This document shows, piece by piece, positions 26,601 through 33,839 of a stretch of DNA of 64,000 nt. The translations under genes and the position numbers were made by a program. Origin of the DNA: Galaxea fascicularis. Its lineage: Eukaryota > Cnidaria > Anthozoa > Scleractinia > Euphylliidae. How positions within the stretch are numbered: the first letter of the stretch is position 1; each line of letters begins with the position of its first letter. Location: contig OX419346.1 in NCBI GenBank assembly GCA_948470475.1, forward strand, positions 5,498,495 to 5,562,494, given 5' to 3'. The notes beneath the pieces were generated by a model that saw only the letters and a list, made by a program, of their open reading frames with translations, was not told where the DNA came from and searched no databases.

Positions 26601-28649
26601 GTTACTGACACTCAATTTAAAGATTCAATCCTATGAGCCAGGGGGAGGGGATGAGAGGGGGTGGGTAGGGGTGGTGGGTAAGGGAGGGGGGGTGTTCTTG
26701 TTTGATCTTGAAATCAAGCACATCACACCAAGCCTTCCACTCAGTCAATTGCCATTATTAATAGCAATTATTATGGGTGATAATTATTATTGACATTCTA
26801 CAATTTTTAGGCAAGGCTGTGGATCATGGCTATAATCTAAGATCTTGTAAGACGAACCCAGCACACCTTAAAATACATGTTTCACACACTATTAGGCACA
26901 AACAATTGTTTATTCCCAGAGGTGCCAAACTTGACATAACTTGACATAACTTAATTGTATATAAATATGTCGTGTTTTGAATTTTTTTACTGTAATATTT
27001 CCGTAATTCTTATCGCCAAAGGTAATAAATAAACTTAAGATATTACTATTTATAACTTGGAGCAAGATTTCCACACAGCCTCATACATCAGAGGATTTCG
27101 TTTTCTTGCTGTGGTGCTAAGGCATTCCTCTTATATTAATATTCGTTCATTACCAAAACATAAATTTAAGGCAGCAATTCATCAACAACTTTTAGATATT
27201 CTATTGTTTGAGGATGATTATGTTGACATGCTTACTATTACCTCTATGTTTAAACAGCTTTGAAGTCTGGATTTTTCCTATTATTTATATTAGTTCCAAT
27301 GACATAAAAAAATTATAATTTTTCTTTTTTTACCCTTTTCTCTTTTAAAACCCTCTGTTAACTTTAGTATATACGATATTTACTAAATAATATAATTAAT
27401 ATTTTATCTGTCCCTGGCCCACCTTGATTAGTGTTGCGGCTACTTTGCAGGTCAGCACTAGTTATTGTACAAATATTTATGCCCAGTAAATAAATTAATT
27501 AATGTCTTTTTTAAAGCTTTACTTATGCATTCACTCTGAGATTGTGACTCAAACTCTATTCATTTTTGGAACAGGGTGAGTATGACAGTGATGCATGTAT
27601 AATTAATGTATGGGGCTGTGCGGAAATCTTTCCTAATTTGGCACTTTTCAGTTTGCTCCATAATCATGCTGAGATGAATCAAATTAAATTTGTATGCCCA
27701 CGAGGTTAGTCCAGAAACCAAAATTTACTTCACTCAGTCCCGATAACTGCCAGCTTCACATAACATGACATGGGTTAAACTACAGAATACAGATCAATAC
27801 AGAATCAGTTATTTACATACCCATTTAATAACAGTTGCGCAAATTGTACAGTAATATGCTTCGTTCTACAATAGTTAAGCTTAAGCTTAATACTGCTCCT
27901 GTATTTTTTTTAATAATACATGTATAACCAAGATCTATCTATAAGGATTATCATTTCAGTGCATTGGTAATGAACCAATTTAGGCCAATTTAATATAATA
28001 ACAGAAACATAAATTATCCCTTTAAATCTGATCTATCACCCTAGCTGGCCGTCTCCAATTTCACGGAGTCAAATTTCTGAAAATGAAAGACAACGAAGAC
28101 TTCGATCCTTTAAATGATAACAGAAATAAACGACCTCTTTTGACCTGAGAAATGGTACATTTTAGGCCACAATTTTTCCTTATGTAAGCATTTTCAACCC
28201 CCGTCTGCAATGTCACCATAACAAACAGTTGTACTGTCAGCGGTGTGTATGAAACGAATTCGAAATGAACATGACAAAACTAAAGCGACGGTAAAATAAT
28301 TTTATAACGCGGAATGTTAAGTTACTAACCTCACGGTCTGTCAATTCCACATGTGGCGGATACACGAGCTGTGACAAGGAAAGTGAAATCAAAGTGCATT
28401 AAAAAATACATCGACCACATGTTCATAATAAATTATGCTGTGTTCACAAGACAAGCGTTTCTCGAACCATAAACGCACGAGTCAATGAAGCGCTAAGCTT
28501 CTAGTGCTAACCTCCAACGCTTGCCCAAGCTCTAAATCAAATGTGACCACACAAAAACAAGTAACCCATCTTCTGAAGCGATCCCAAGGCAGAATGGGCC
28601 CTTCAAAGTGACTTTGAAGGAACATTTCGTCCCCATCGCAAACCGCCAT
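2048..28649 (-). CDS. DENND6: DENN domain-containing protein 6 (Rab guanine-nucleotide exchange factor), 23 exons
   Basis: Coding exons in transcript order: 28649-28512, 28368-28330, 25779-25737, 25564-25455, 24755-24675, 23979-23929, 23493-23439, 23162-23083, 21818-21744, 20931-20876, 20083-20023, 18829-18768, 18092-17997, 17075-16981, 16418-16353, 15470-15406, 15288-15256, 14017-13961, 13258-13205, 12793-12684, 12267-12165, 10795-10721, 2170-2048. All have AG acceptors and GT donors, phases match throughout, and the sum is 1,728 nt (575 aa plus stop), close to vertebrate DENND6B. Family signatures seen include [98 protein letters not shown] and [14 protein letters not shown]6A is known to activate Rab14 in endocytic recycling; that role here is inferred from family. 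The start is the first ATG, in a short N-terminus that lacks the long low-complexity head of the human protein. Exons 1-2 and 16-22 are compact; intron 22 is unusually long and hosts another gene. Confidence 0.95.
2376..2494. repeat. (CAY)n trinucleotide repeat
   Basis: About 120 bp of CAC/CAT/CGT triplets, imperfect, inside DENND6 intron 22. Confidence 0.85.
2846..3045. repeat. Degenerate MITE of the AGAGTGATCAACATG family
   Basis: Starts CACTCCCAAGAGTGATCAACATG and ends at ATGGTTAA. It shares blocks (TGAGAATA, TGTATGGCAG) with copies near 20663, 38895, 46494 and 48060. Confidence 0.5.
3429..3480 (-). ncRNA. Hammerhead-ribozyme-like core, copy 1 (Penelope/retrozyme type)
   Basis: Read on the minus strand: CUGAUGA (3464-3458), a perfect GUGUC/GACAC stem II with loop AUAAG, then CGAAAC, a 2-bp stem III (AC/GU, loop GUU) and a GUC cleavage triplet at 3431-3429. 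Flanking strands at 3465-3480 and 3415-3428 are partly complementary (CAUAUU/AAUAUG) as a distal stem I; the pairs next to the core are poor. It lies in DENND6 intron 22, in the DENND6 sense strand. Confidence 0.6.
4956..7889 (+). CDS. Uncharacterised single-exon multi-pass membrane protein, nested in a DENND6 intron
   Basis: An uninterrupted 977-codon frame with a good start context (CAAAATGG). I do not recognise the family. Residues 1-21 are a signal peptide. Residues 22-205 form a cysteine-containing extracellular region with several N-x-S/T sites. About 205-228 is a first membrane span. About 235-510 is a long, acidic, Q/E/D/S-rich hydrophilic segment with no membrane span. From about 516 there are at least seven more hydrophobic spans (around 516-535, 580-603, 631-660, 676-728, 741-805, 868-898, 899-922), then a lysine-rich cytoplasmic-looking tail. 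Two near-identical blocks containing DEEAVDREI start at 6291 and 6393, exactly 34 codons apart. The gene is antisense to DENND6 inside its last intron. Single-exon structure suggests retrotransposition or a lineage-specific family. A possible AATAAA signal lies at 8914. Transporter, receptor or adhesion roles cannot be told apart from the sequence. Confidence 0.8.
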   Translation: MAMVNVSLLTIVILLSSAKANLTCNETQCKLLPIGEDVVWKFQELAAEKGVRMIYLYTEMGNDSYHPLESNERFLANRWIWANTVSEPMLSLLEDKDDFVVYSLGLFENQVRHLTVPLQDQPRGCLARLNTSCQNNVVGRTLLGNFTKVTSDKRSFKAVPTDCVCGLYIVDSAELRLVCCGMKSFTELNDMRVHCELRAQTAWLQVLYSIQNFFMYIILIYSAALPLLLPDWLFDLQREYEKDKSMETQMTNNQVMSGQQYEMAQREDSDYEITGEDSCSGDTNLQRDSGDNSTDEQQLREHPSPDQHHEIKQRVDADAAGNGHKLTFLRPIHHFENNAKEFIDQHQTRSNQLSNDIHNGPAQGEVSEQGTNEEDSSSGEDRNFRRDSDNEDNDDQQQTRSQESDEYQQETEQSVDLEDRTNDESSIVSAVENQNKKRLLTFLCLDEEAVDREISLDDENPEVGVVINPYGKLLNVVRKDEEAVDREIPLDDASPITFSDMLSDYVKELPDFNISFNIKMLFLCFGVLPFFVYVKIALIMFHRMESYREFYQTFQNCSKGTLSDSMFCSAIVGSSWIKIHLSVYNIVIIAGCVMLFIILLSVRPKDLFHSDHVCRRCPLHCSCPSFSLGHHIIVHLNLLRHWTYHLTFLTLRMFVIVLARVLRKITLQPRIRPLRSLCQLFSCLIGLLLGTVLRGIFIVIFLLSVAILIILLSPALTLYFFVVQTLTEITNSLGANSTVLKYLIPYAISFFLLGPTFLFIIFVVAVSVTFVVKTFIWFVMGLVLNAELITPYVAFILVVTRNMYLCYSNLQSRYKEVKDMIAKHWRENIKGKPWVDIGSDETIPKDLFWFVCGNGKSKSKKNVLPLRSEICFMLRDMALILTFLSLSLFAILVFTSMNNISTVVSTIFVFVSGVLPTLIFQGFTKKEKFSGQIKIKIEKKIKEAVTEYIDKDTNSSSSFEFCFQYGSNSGLFVLSRV
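8310..8585. repeat. Dispersed AAGTTCGACGTTT-like repeat, copy 2
   Basis: Repeated words GTCAAACGCCGAACTTAA, GTCGAACTTAATTATG and GTACGGCGTTTGAC on both strands, with palindromic ends (GGCCCAGGTCAAATGCCGTAC versus GTACGGCGTTTGACCAAGGCC). Confidence 0.55.
8738..8886. repeat. CTACTTAGTATTGTAATT tandem block and adjoining hairpin
   Basis: Four or more imperfect copies of TCTACTTAGTATTG, then an 11-bp perfect inverted repeat (CCACTGCTCGC at 8840, GCGAGCAGTGG at 8872). Confidence 0.6.
8914..8919 (+). promoter_or_regulatory. Possible polyadenylation signal for the nested membrane-protein gene
   Basis: A canonical AATAAA about 1 kb after the stop at 7889. The assignment is weak because repeats intervene. 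Confidence 0.3.
8920..10720. other. Left over part of DENND6 intron 22
   Basis: AT-rich intron with no coding support. An inverted repeat (AATCACTTTTTTAATTAAA with its complement) is at 10078-10120. No other structure was seen. Confidence 0.5.
11130..11243 (+). CDS. Orphan first coding exon (acidic N-terminus starting MADDLHDLF), antisense in a DENND6 intron
   Basis: A 38-codon exon starts at an ATG in a strong context (ACAACATGGCGG) and ends at a consensus donor (GAT|GTAAGT). Its product is acidic and hydrophobic ([16 protein letters not shown] core). Upstream, 10,880-11,130 is richer in GC and CpG than its surroundings, as expected of a promoter. No continuing exon is evident on the plus strand before DENND6 exons resume. 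I have a weak memory of similar N-termini preceding zinc fingers in cnidarian proteins, but no finger is visible here. It may be a truncated gene copy, or the first exon of a gene whose later exons I could not find. Confidence 0.4.
14655..14780. repeat. Inverted-repeat element (GGTATTATCAACAGAGTTGA ends)
   Basis: ACAAAAATTTGGTATTATCAACAGAGTTGA at the left is mirrored by its complement at 14745-14778. The interior has a second inverted pair around ACCGTACAG/CTGTACGGT. It looks like a small foldback element in a DENND6 intron. Confidence 0.7.
15765..15845 (-). mobile_element. tRNA-derived SINE head
   Basis: The minus strand has an A-box-like GTGTAGTGGTTAGGG and a B-box-like GGTTCAATTCTGG at tRNA spacing. 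The arms do not fold as a complete tRNA. Confidence 0.5.
16471..16890. repeat. Minisatellite, four copies of a roughly 93-113 bp unit
   Basis: TTTCCTGTGGTGCTGTTTA-type blocks recur at 16477, 16587, 16680 and 16793. Each but the last is followed by TTTTGAGTCTGTGGATGAAAT and GTGACCATTCAAATGAAAG variants. It lies in DENND6 intron 14. Confidence 0.8.
17231..17268 (-). ncRNA. Hammerhead-ribozyme-like core, copy 2
   Basis: Read on the minus strand: CUGACGA (17263-17257), stem II GGCA/UGCC with a 7-nt loop, GAAAC (17240-17236), a minimal stem III and a GUC triplet ending at 17231. AAA before the core and UUU after the triplet can form proximal stem I. It lies in DENND6 intron 13, in the DENND6 sense strand. 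Very short stem III is usual in Penelope-like and retrozyme hammerheads. An inverted repeat (17328-17399) sits beside it. Confidence 0.6.
17328..17399. repeat. Inverted repeat beside hammerhead copy 2
   Basis: ATGATACAGCAACTAATTACAA at 17328 and its near-complement ending at 17399, with a 28-bp spacer. It may belong to the same decayed element as the hammerhead. Confidence 0.6.
19640..19735 (-). mobile_element. tRNA-like SINE fragment
   Basis: The minus strand shows ATGGCGTAACTGTTAACG (A-box-like) and TGTTCGATCCC (B-box-like) with a GGGAT/ATCCC T-stem. No complementary acceptor stem, so not a functional tRNA. Confidence 0.4.
20130..20365. repeat. Foldback repeat with GGGAAATTGAC / CCCCAGG motifs
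   Basis: Alternating words GGGGAAATTGA, CCCCTGGG and GTCAAATTCCCC on both strands indicate a palindromic mobile-element remnant in DENND6 intron 10. Confidence 0.45.
20663..20875. repeat. TTTAACCCC...AGAGTGATCA MITE-like copy
   Basis: Shares CACTGCTCAATCAAAC, TTGTGAGAAAAAAGGAAGTGA and GATTGTTTAACAAAT with the copies at 46494 and 48060. Directly abuts DENND6 exon 10. Confidence 0.7.
21985..22370. mobile_element. tRNA-like SINE/foldback element with nested inverted copy
   Basis: GGCTTTATAGCTCAGTTGG (A box) and GGTTCAAACCC (B box) resemble a tRNA 5' half and T-arm. CATATATGATTTATTTCATATA and GCAATTGCATTCACAACTGTGAG occur in both orientations, so a second partial copy is inverted beside it. No intact tRNA. 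Confidence 0.7.
22590..22945. repeat. GGAT/GGAC/AGAC tetranucleotide satellite
   Basis: About 350 bp of TGGA, CGGA and CAGA tetramers in DENND6 intron 8. It opens long frames on both strands (DGWTDGQTD and SIHPSVCPS type) that are repeat artefacts. Confidence 0.95.
26390..26545 (+). repeat. GGCTGTGCTCTAG... dispersed repeat, copy 1
   Basis: Contains GGGCTGTGCTCTAG, GGTGCCCTGGATTTCAAAGG and TTGGGTGCCCAACTA. The same words occur in reverse complement at 45430-45600. Confidence 0.7.
27040..27510 (+). mobile_element. 5'-truncated LINE, reverse-transcriptase C-terminus and 3' tail
   Basis: The frame at 27057-27263 ends with [14 protein letters not shown] and EDDYVDM, resembling the C-terminal end of non-LTR retrotransposon polyproteins. 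It is followed by AT-rich 3' sequence ending CCAGTAAATAAATTAATTAATG, a typical short-repeat LINE tail. Family (CR1/L2-like) is a guess. Confidence 0.4.
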
Positions 28650-28771
28650 TTTTTATCCCACACCATCTGGTGTTCCTCCGGCGGATATAAGGTGCCTTGA
28701 CGTCACTTCCTGTCTGGGTCGGTTCGAAGTGCTTTGTGGGCAAACAAAACCGCGTGGTGTTGTCTTCCAAG
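28650..28771. promoter_or_regulatory. Bidirectional promoter between DENND6 and NOPCHAP1
   Basis: Only 122 bp separate the two divergent start codons, so both 5' UTRs and the core promoter must lie here or overlap the first exons. The segment is GC-richer than its surroundings and has no clear TATA box. The NOPCHAP1 start sits in CCAAGATGGCG, which resembles a YY1-type AAGATGGC element placed over the initiator codon. Confidence 0.7.
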
Positions 28772-31684
28772 ATGGCGTCTCGTAGCGATGGAATGAATAA
28801 TCGAGAACGACGAACATTGCATTCTGATGAGCTGTTGCATCTCCCCTTCAAATCTGGTAATCTTGCTTGACAACGTTTCGAGATCTTTCTATAACCTTTA
28901 TCTGCTTAAAGTGGAACACAGCCTTCTGTAAATAAATAGCCAAGTAAGCTTATAAGCTAGTGTTATTTCCGTTGCAGAAAATTCCAAGTTTCTTATTACC
29001 GAAGAAAGGAAGTCAGAAAATAGTGGTCCTTCCAAGATCTTCAAAGTTGAAACATCGTCAGGTAATGCGAATTTGTAATGATGAAGATGGTGATGGCTTG
29101 AAGGGCTTCTGAGCTAATGAGACCTAGCTACAATAATAATTATTATAATAATTATTGTAGCTGTGTCTATAATACAGTACACCCAGAAGTCAGATTAGAT
29201 GCTGGCAGTTGGAACCTTTCCTAGATGGGGATGCTGTTGATGACGATACGGATTGATGAAGATGACGATGGGGATGACAATGACAATGACGATGACGATA
29301 ATAGTAACGATAAGGTTGACAACGATGACGATGATGAGGATGATGTTGGTGACTATGACAAAGAGCAGAACATTTCATGTTTCAAGCTCATGCACATTTT
29401 AGTTGTCATGATTCAGTCTTGAGAAATCTGCATGTATAAGCTGACATAAACTCCTCTGGATTGTAAGCTGTCAACATATTGGTAGCCTAAATCACAGTCT
29501 TAGAGCAGAAGCAGTAGAACATAATTTTATTTCAATATATTATAACTGAACTCTCATTGTCTGAGAATTCAAAGATCTATTGATGAATAACCAATGGCTC
29601 ATGCATGCCAGCCTTGTAAAGCAGTACTGCTTCTCCCTTGACTATACAGTAAAACAGACTTCGAAAAGAAATCACACTGAATGGATTGATTAGCAGTAAA
29701 GCTTTGGAATTAAGTCTTGTCTTTTCTGTGAAAAGTGATAAAATTTAAAATGCCAATAACAATATTTATGTTTTTGCAGTCTTAAAAAGAGTTAAGGACT
29801 TCTTGCCAAAGATGCAAGAGGCTGAGAAAGCACTGGAAAAAGAATTTCACGAGAAGCCTGCTTCTGAAATAAATATTGAACATGTTGACGATAATGCACC
29901 ATATATTGAGATGGTAAGAGTTATTGTACACTGTAGCTGAATCAGATTTTTAGAAATAGCAAAACCAGTGGTGGTGTTAAAATCAAGTGACCACATTTTT
30001 CTTGAGTATGAGGACTAACATTTGATGCACATGTACATAAAGGTGCATCATGATTAATACAGGAAAAGCCAGGGATTGATGTTGTTTGTCCTTCAAAGTA
30101 CAGTGTAGTCGGGGACATCTCTCAGAGTATCTGTGAAAATCCTAGTCCCTAGCTGGCTTAATGACAGCCCTGAATTAAAAAAAACTTTTGTTAGGTTTCC
30201 TTTTTCATCTTAACCAGTTCAAAATAAGATCTCGTTGAAAATGTAAGACTGTTAGGGAAAGTGCAATAAACAGTCTGGGTGAAACCTGATTTCTGCACCC
30301 ACACGAATGAGAACCCCCACCAAACCTATTGTTTTTACCCCAACCACTGGTCACTGATTTGGTTTCACCCACTGTTATCTAATGCCAAATGTGAGAGAGA
30401 CTGGGCTTTATGCTGCCTCTTTTGTTGTGTTAATATATTTGACCAATCAATGCAGCAATACAGAATCATTTAAAAGGGTTGGTCGCTAGCTTTTTAATAA
30501 AGACCAAAAAGAATGGGAGACCAGATGCATTGGTTGATTTTTTGTTAACTATTCTTGACAGCTGAATCATTGGCTGATGATAATAACTTTGAAGGACTAA
30601 GAGCATAACCATCCTATGTTGATTGTTATCCAGTAAGTGAGCTGTAATCTCACTCAACAGAACAATTACACTTCAAGTACACCTAACCCCAAAATATTTT
30701 TTTCACTAAAACAGATCTTTACACCTGTTGGAAAAGCATTGCACTCTTTTTTGTTCTTTTTTGCCAAATGTTGGCTTTTTATAGGCTTCCAAACTTACGA
30801 AAAAATAAGCATCATTTGGTACATGACCGAGTGAGAAGGGGCGTGGGTCTATTCTTGAATTGACGTCACAAACTGATTTGCATCGCATTAAGTCTTTGTA
30901 AGCATGCATGCAAAGCAGTTTTTGACATCAATTCAAGAATAGACCCACACCCCTTCTCACTCAGTCATGTACCAAATGATGCTTATTTTTTCGTAAGTTT
31001 GGAAGCCTATAAAAAGCCAACATTTGGCAAAAAAGAACAAAAAAGAGCACAATGCTTTTCCAACAGGTGCAAAGATTTGTTTTAGCAAAAAAAGTATTTT
31101 GGGGTTAGGTGCACTTTAAGTTCAATAAGGACAATGCATAGGAAAAAGAAAAAAGTACTCTAGGTTTTTTTTTTCCTATTTTCTTTGGATTGCCCACTTT
31201 TCTGGTGTATTTGTCAGTAAGGCTTACAAAAGCTCATTCAAATAACAGCTAAGATCCATTTTTCCTCATAGTTTAATCACAGCTTGCTTAGAAGACAAAA
31301 TCAGCCTTAAAAATAGGCTTACAGGTGTACATCTGTAACAAGGTTTTTCTTCCAGCCCTTCAACCTTTGTTGTTTTTTAATTTGTTCTTTCACTTATTTA
31401 TTGTCTTTCATGCACAGAGTTTAGCTTTAATGGAAACACAGGAGAACAGCAGTGAAGATTCACAAGAGGAAAGTGATTACAAGGAAGAAGAGGATTGTGA
31501 TGAAATACAAACACAGGAAATTGATTGTGGACACATTACAGAAGAGAACTTTGTAATTTCAAAGACAGTTAAAGGTCATATAAAGCCTTTTATTGAAGTG
31601 ATATCAACAGAGAAAAGAAGCAGTGTAAAGAAGAACAAAAAAGGAGTGGCATCTAAAAAAACATCACGAAAGAGAAAAAGATAG
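28772..31684 (+). CDS. NOPCHAP1: NOP protein chaperone 1 homologue (C12orf45 family)
   Basis: Four coding exons: 28772-28856, 28978-29061, 29780-29913 and 31418-31684, with consistent phases (1, 1, 0), total 570 nt, 189 aa plus stop; the human protein has a similar length. Conserved elements are the LKRVKDFLPKMQEAE helix followed by INIEHVDDNAPYIEM in exon 3, an acidic serine-rich block (EDSQEESDYKEEEDCDE) in exon 4, and a lysine/arginine-rich tail ending KKTSRKRKR. The family links NOP58 to the R2TP complex during box C/D snoRNP assembly in the nucleus; that role here is inferred. The gene is divergent from DENND6. Intron 3 (29914-31417) contains a very long palindrome. A possible AATAAA signal lies at 32027. 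Confidence 0.9.
29130..29163. repeat. Perfect palindrome in NOPCHAP1 intron 2
   Basis: CTACAATAATAATTATTATAATAATTATTGTAG forms a near-perfect hairpin. Confidence 0.6.
29225..29352. repeat. (GAY)n trinucleotide repeat
   Basis: GAT/GAC triplets in NOPCHAP1 intron 2. It opens an acidic frame on one strand and a His-rich one on the other; neither is a gene. Confidence 0.85.
30663..31122. mobile_element. Long palindromic foldback element in NOPCHAP1 intron 3
   Basis: Left arm 30663-30875 and right arm 30916-31122 are about 210 bp each, nearly identical in inverted orientation, with a roughly 40-bp spacer. Outer ends are TTCAAGTACACCTAACCCC and its complement. No coding capacity: a nonautonomous MITE/foldback. 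Confidence 0.9.
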
Positions 31685-31949
31685 CAAGAAGATTATACTC
31701 TGGAAAATATCTTAATGTATATTTTGGCATTTATATTAACGTTGTTGTTTTTGTCTGTCAAATGCAAAACATGACAGTCACTCGAACATATAAAAACAAA
31801 CACTGATGTCATAATTTCAGCTTGTCACATTATTTCCATTTTCATTCATTTTTAATAATTACCCTTGCAAATTCACAAGTTCCTTGAATTCATTTTTTTT
31901 TTCAAGTTTCCAACACTCACTACATCCCTGCTGGTATGACATAATTATT

Positions 31950-32195
31950 AATTTTGGTTTGGCGGGTCTATTTTTATTACAGGTCACATTCCACAGGTCA
32001 AAGTACAGGTCGCTGCACTACAGATAAATAAACAAACTCAAAAGAGTCTCCTAGCCCTAATCACTATCCAAAATTTGTTGTAGATAAGTGTGAAACTGTT
32101 TGGCTTAGTTACCAATCGATAAAACAGTCACCTGTTCCTCGGACCTGTGGAATGTGACCTGTAAAATAGACCCAGCCATTTTGGTTTGACATTTC
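31950..32195. repeat. Inverted-repeat element downstream of NOPCHAP1
   Basis: ACAGGTCACATTCCACAGGTC (31981 region) is mirrored by GACCTGTGGAATGTGACCTGT (32145 region). GGCGGGTCTATTTT and AATAGACCC flank them. Confidence 0.75.
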
Positions 32196-32199
32196 ACAT

Positions 32200-33305
32200 C
32201 ACTGGAACTGAGAGCAGTCATTGCCAGGTTCTTCCTCTGCTGTAATAAAGGCATGAAACACACTAAGAATTTCCAAGGGGGTGAGGAGGAGGGAAGATGG
32301 AGGGATCCAATACAGAGGACTTTTCGTGGGAGGGACAGAAATACCAAATGGAACATTATTTGCAAGTTACCCTCGCCTTACCTTTCAGTTTGAAATCCCA
32401 TCCTAAACAGCATTTATAATTTCCAGTGGTCTCATAAGGGAAGTAAATTTTCACATAAAGTACACGTTGCAAAGAACATGCAAGTTGAAATAGAGAAATT
32501 AGGGAAAGATTTGCACACAGCCCCATACATTACTGTGCCGTGCATCATTGTCATGCTAACTCTGTTCCAAAAACGAATAGAGGTTTTCCCCTGCAATTTT
32601 GTAATTCTCACAGAATAATCAGCTGTAATTTTATATAGACATTCCCCAATTTTGGTGTGATTTTATTTGGATTAAAATGCCAGGTTATTTGTGAGGTAGA
32701 AGGAATCAAGAGGGAGAAATGGTGGTTAGTGGTATGCAATATTTCTGGAAAGCATCGAGGTTCACCCTGCCACAATAACCGACTCACTTCCTTTGTTTCA
32801 CTCAGACTATGACAAAAGAAATTAATCTGATTTTAAAAAAATCCCTGTATTTGCTTCAAAGGACAATTCCGACTGCCGTTTGAAAGGTGGAGTGAGAGGA
32901 ACATAGAGTGAATTATTTCCAGAATGATGGTGCATTAGGTAATTTCTTAACTTAAGCAGTAAAATGAACTGTTTAAATAAAAAACCTCAAATGCGTAAGA
33001 AAACAAATTATAACAGTTTCAGCGTGAGAGCGTAAGATGGCATTGGTTTGCGTGAGTCTCAAGCTCGATGCGTGAGACTTGAGAGCTCTGGACGGAATCC
33101 ACGCGACTTGCCACGCGCGTGTGTGCGGATGTGGTTGGTATGGCAACATTGATATTGCATTGACGTACACTTTATTAGCATTCCTTCGAAACGAGCAGTC
33201 GATTAGAAGAAGGGCAATCAATTAAAGCCATGCTGACATCGCTGTTAAGGTTACTGTTACTGTAAAGATTTCAAGGTTTCTACAAGAAGTCTTTTTAACT
33301 TCGAA
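32200..33305. other. NOPCHAP1-SMKR1 intergenic region
   Basis: No gene seen. The last 200 bp carry short CpG-containing sequence (ACGCGCGTGTG at 33112) that probably belongs to the SMKR1 promoter and 5' UTR. Confidence 0.4.
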
Positions 33306-33742
33306 ATGGTGAGTAAATCGAGTAATTCGCGCGCAGAAACGCGCAGCGCTTAAATGGCTTTTCGGTATTTTAATGGTTTCCCTGCAGTTTTGTTTACCTT
33401 TCCAATTCCGTTGTTACACAAAACGTGTAATATTTGCGATTTTGTCAGCCGGCAAGACACAAATCTGGCAAAGCAAGAAAATCAGGGAAAAGCAGGAGTC
33501 GAAGCAGAGGCAGTAGTCGGAGTCCCTCGAGAAAAGGAGGAAAGAAAAGTGGAAAGAAATCTCGGTCGCCTTCACCCTCTAAAACAAAGCGAGATGTGGA
33601 TCTGTTGAGTCCAGACGCAATGTCAAACGGGTACTACATTTCGCACAATGTCCCGCAGTTTTTGGAGTTCAGAGGGTTTGGCTGGGATTCAGGTGCGAAA
33701 GGAAAGAAAAAGAAAAAGGGAAAAGGAAAAAAGAAGAAATGA
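33306..33742 (+). CDS. SMKR1: Small lysine-rich protein 1-like
   Basis: Exon 1 contributes only the ATG (33306-33308), followed at once by a GTGAGT donor. Exon 2 is 33449-33742 after TTTTGTCAG. Together they encode 98 aa. Joining the ATG to CCGGCAAGA gives an N-terminus beginning MPAR, as expected for this family (MPA). The diagnostic core is DVDLLSPDAM, then YYISHNV, then LEFRGFGW, followed by a KGKKKKKGKGKKKK tail. The human homologue is shorter; the extra length here is a serine/arginine-lysine segment (SRSRSRGSSRSPSRK) before the core. Function in the family is poorly known. A polyadenylation signal (AATAAA) lies at 33830, about 90 nt after the stop. Confidence 0.85.
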
Positions 33743-33829
33743 TGCATCGCAAAGAGTGGGTTTCATGCAAATGTGACGTTACGTGCAGTCAGTGCGTCTG
33801 CTCTCACGAGTTTGCAAGTGTATTACGAA

Positions 33830-33835
33830 AATAAA
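33830..33835 (+). promoter_or_regulatory. SMKR1 polyadenylation signal
   Basis: A canonical AATAAA about 90 nt past the SMKR1 stop codon, in AT-rich sequence with no other gene nearby on this strand. Confidence 0.6.
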
Positions 33836-33839
33836 GGAG

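Larger units (their letters stand above)
25780..28329. other. DENND6 intron 2
   Basis: No exon found. It holds a dispersed repeat (26395-26530), a LINE 3' end (27040-27510) and AT-rich sequence. Confidence 0.6.

Noticed and set aside
27057..27263. Independent 68-codon gene
   Set aside because: Starts at a non-ATG codon and looks like the C-terminal end of a LINE polyprotein with its 3' tail.
28025..28085. Candidate DENND6 exon 3 (AAATTTGACTCC after TTTTCAG)
   Set aside because: It hits a stop in the needed frame; the true exon 3 with [10 protein letters not shown] is at 25737-25779.
29190..29422. Acidic and His-rich frames
   Set aside because: Products of a GAY trinucleotide repeat in a NOPCHAP1 intron.
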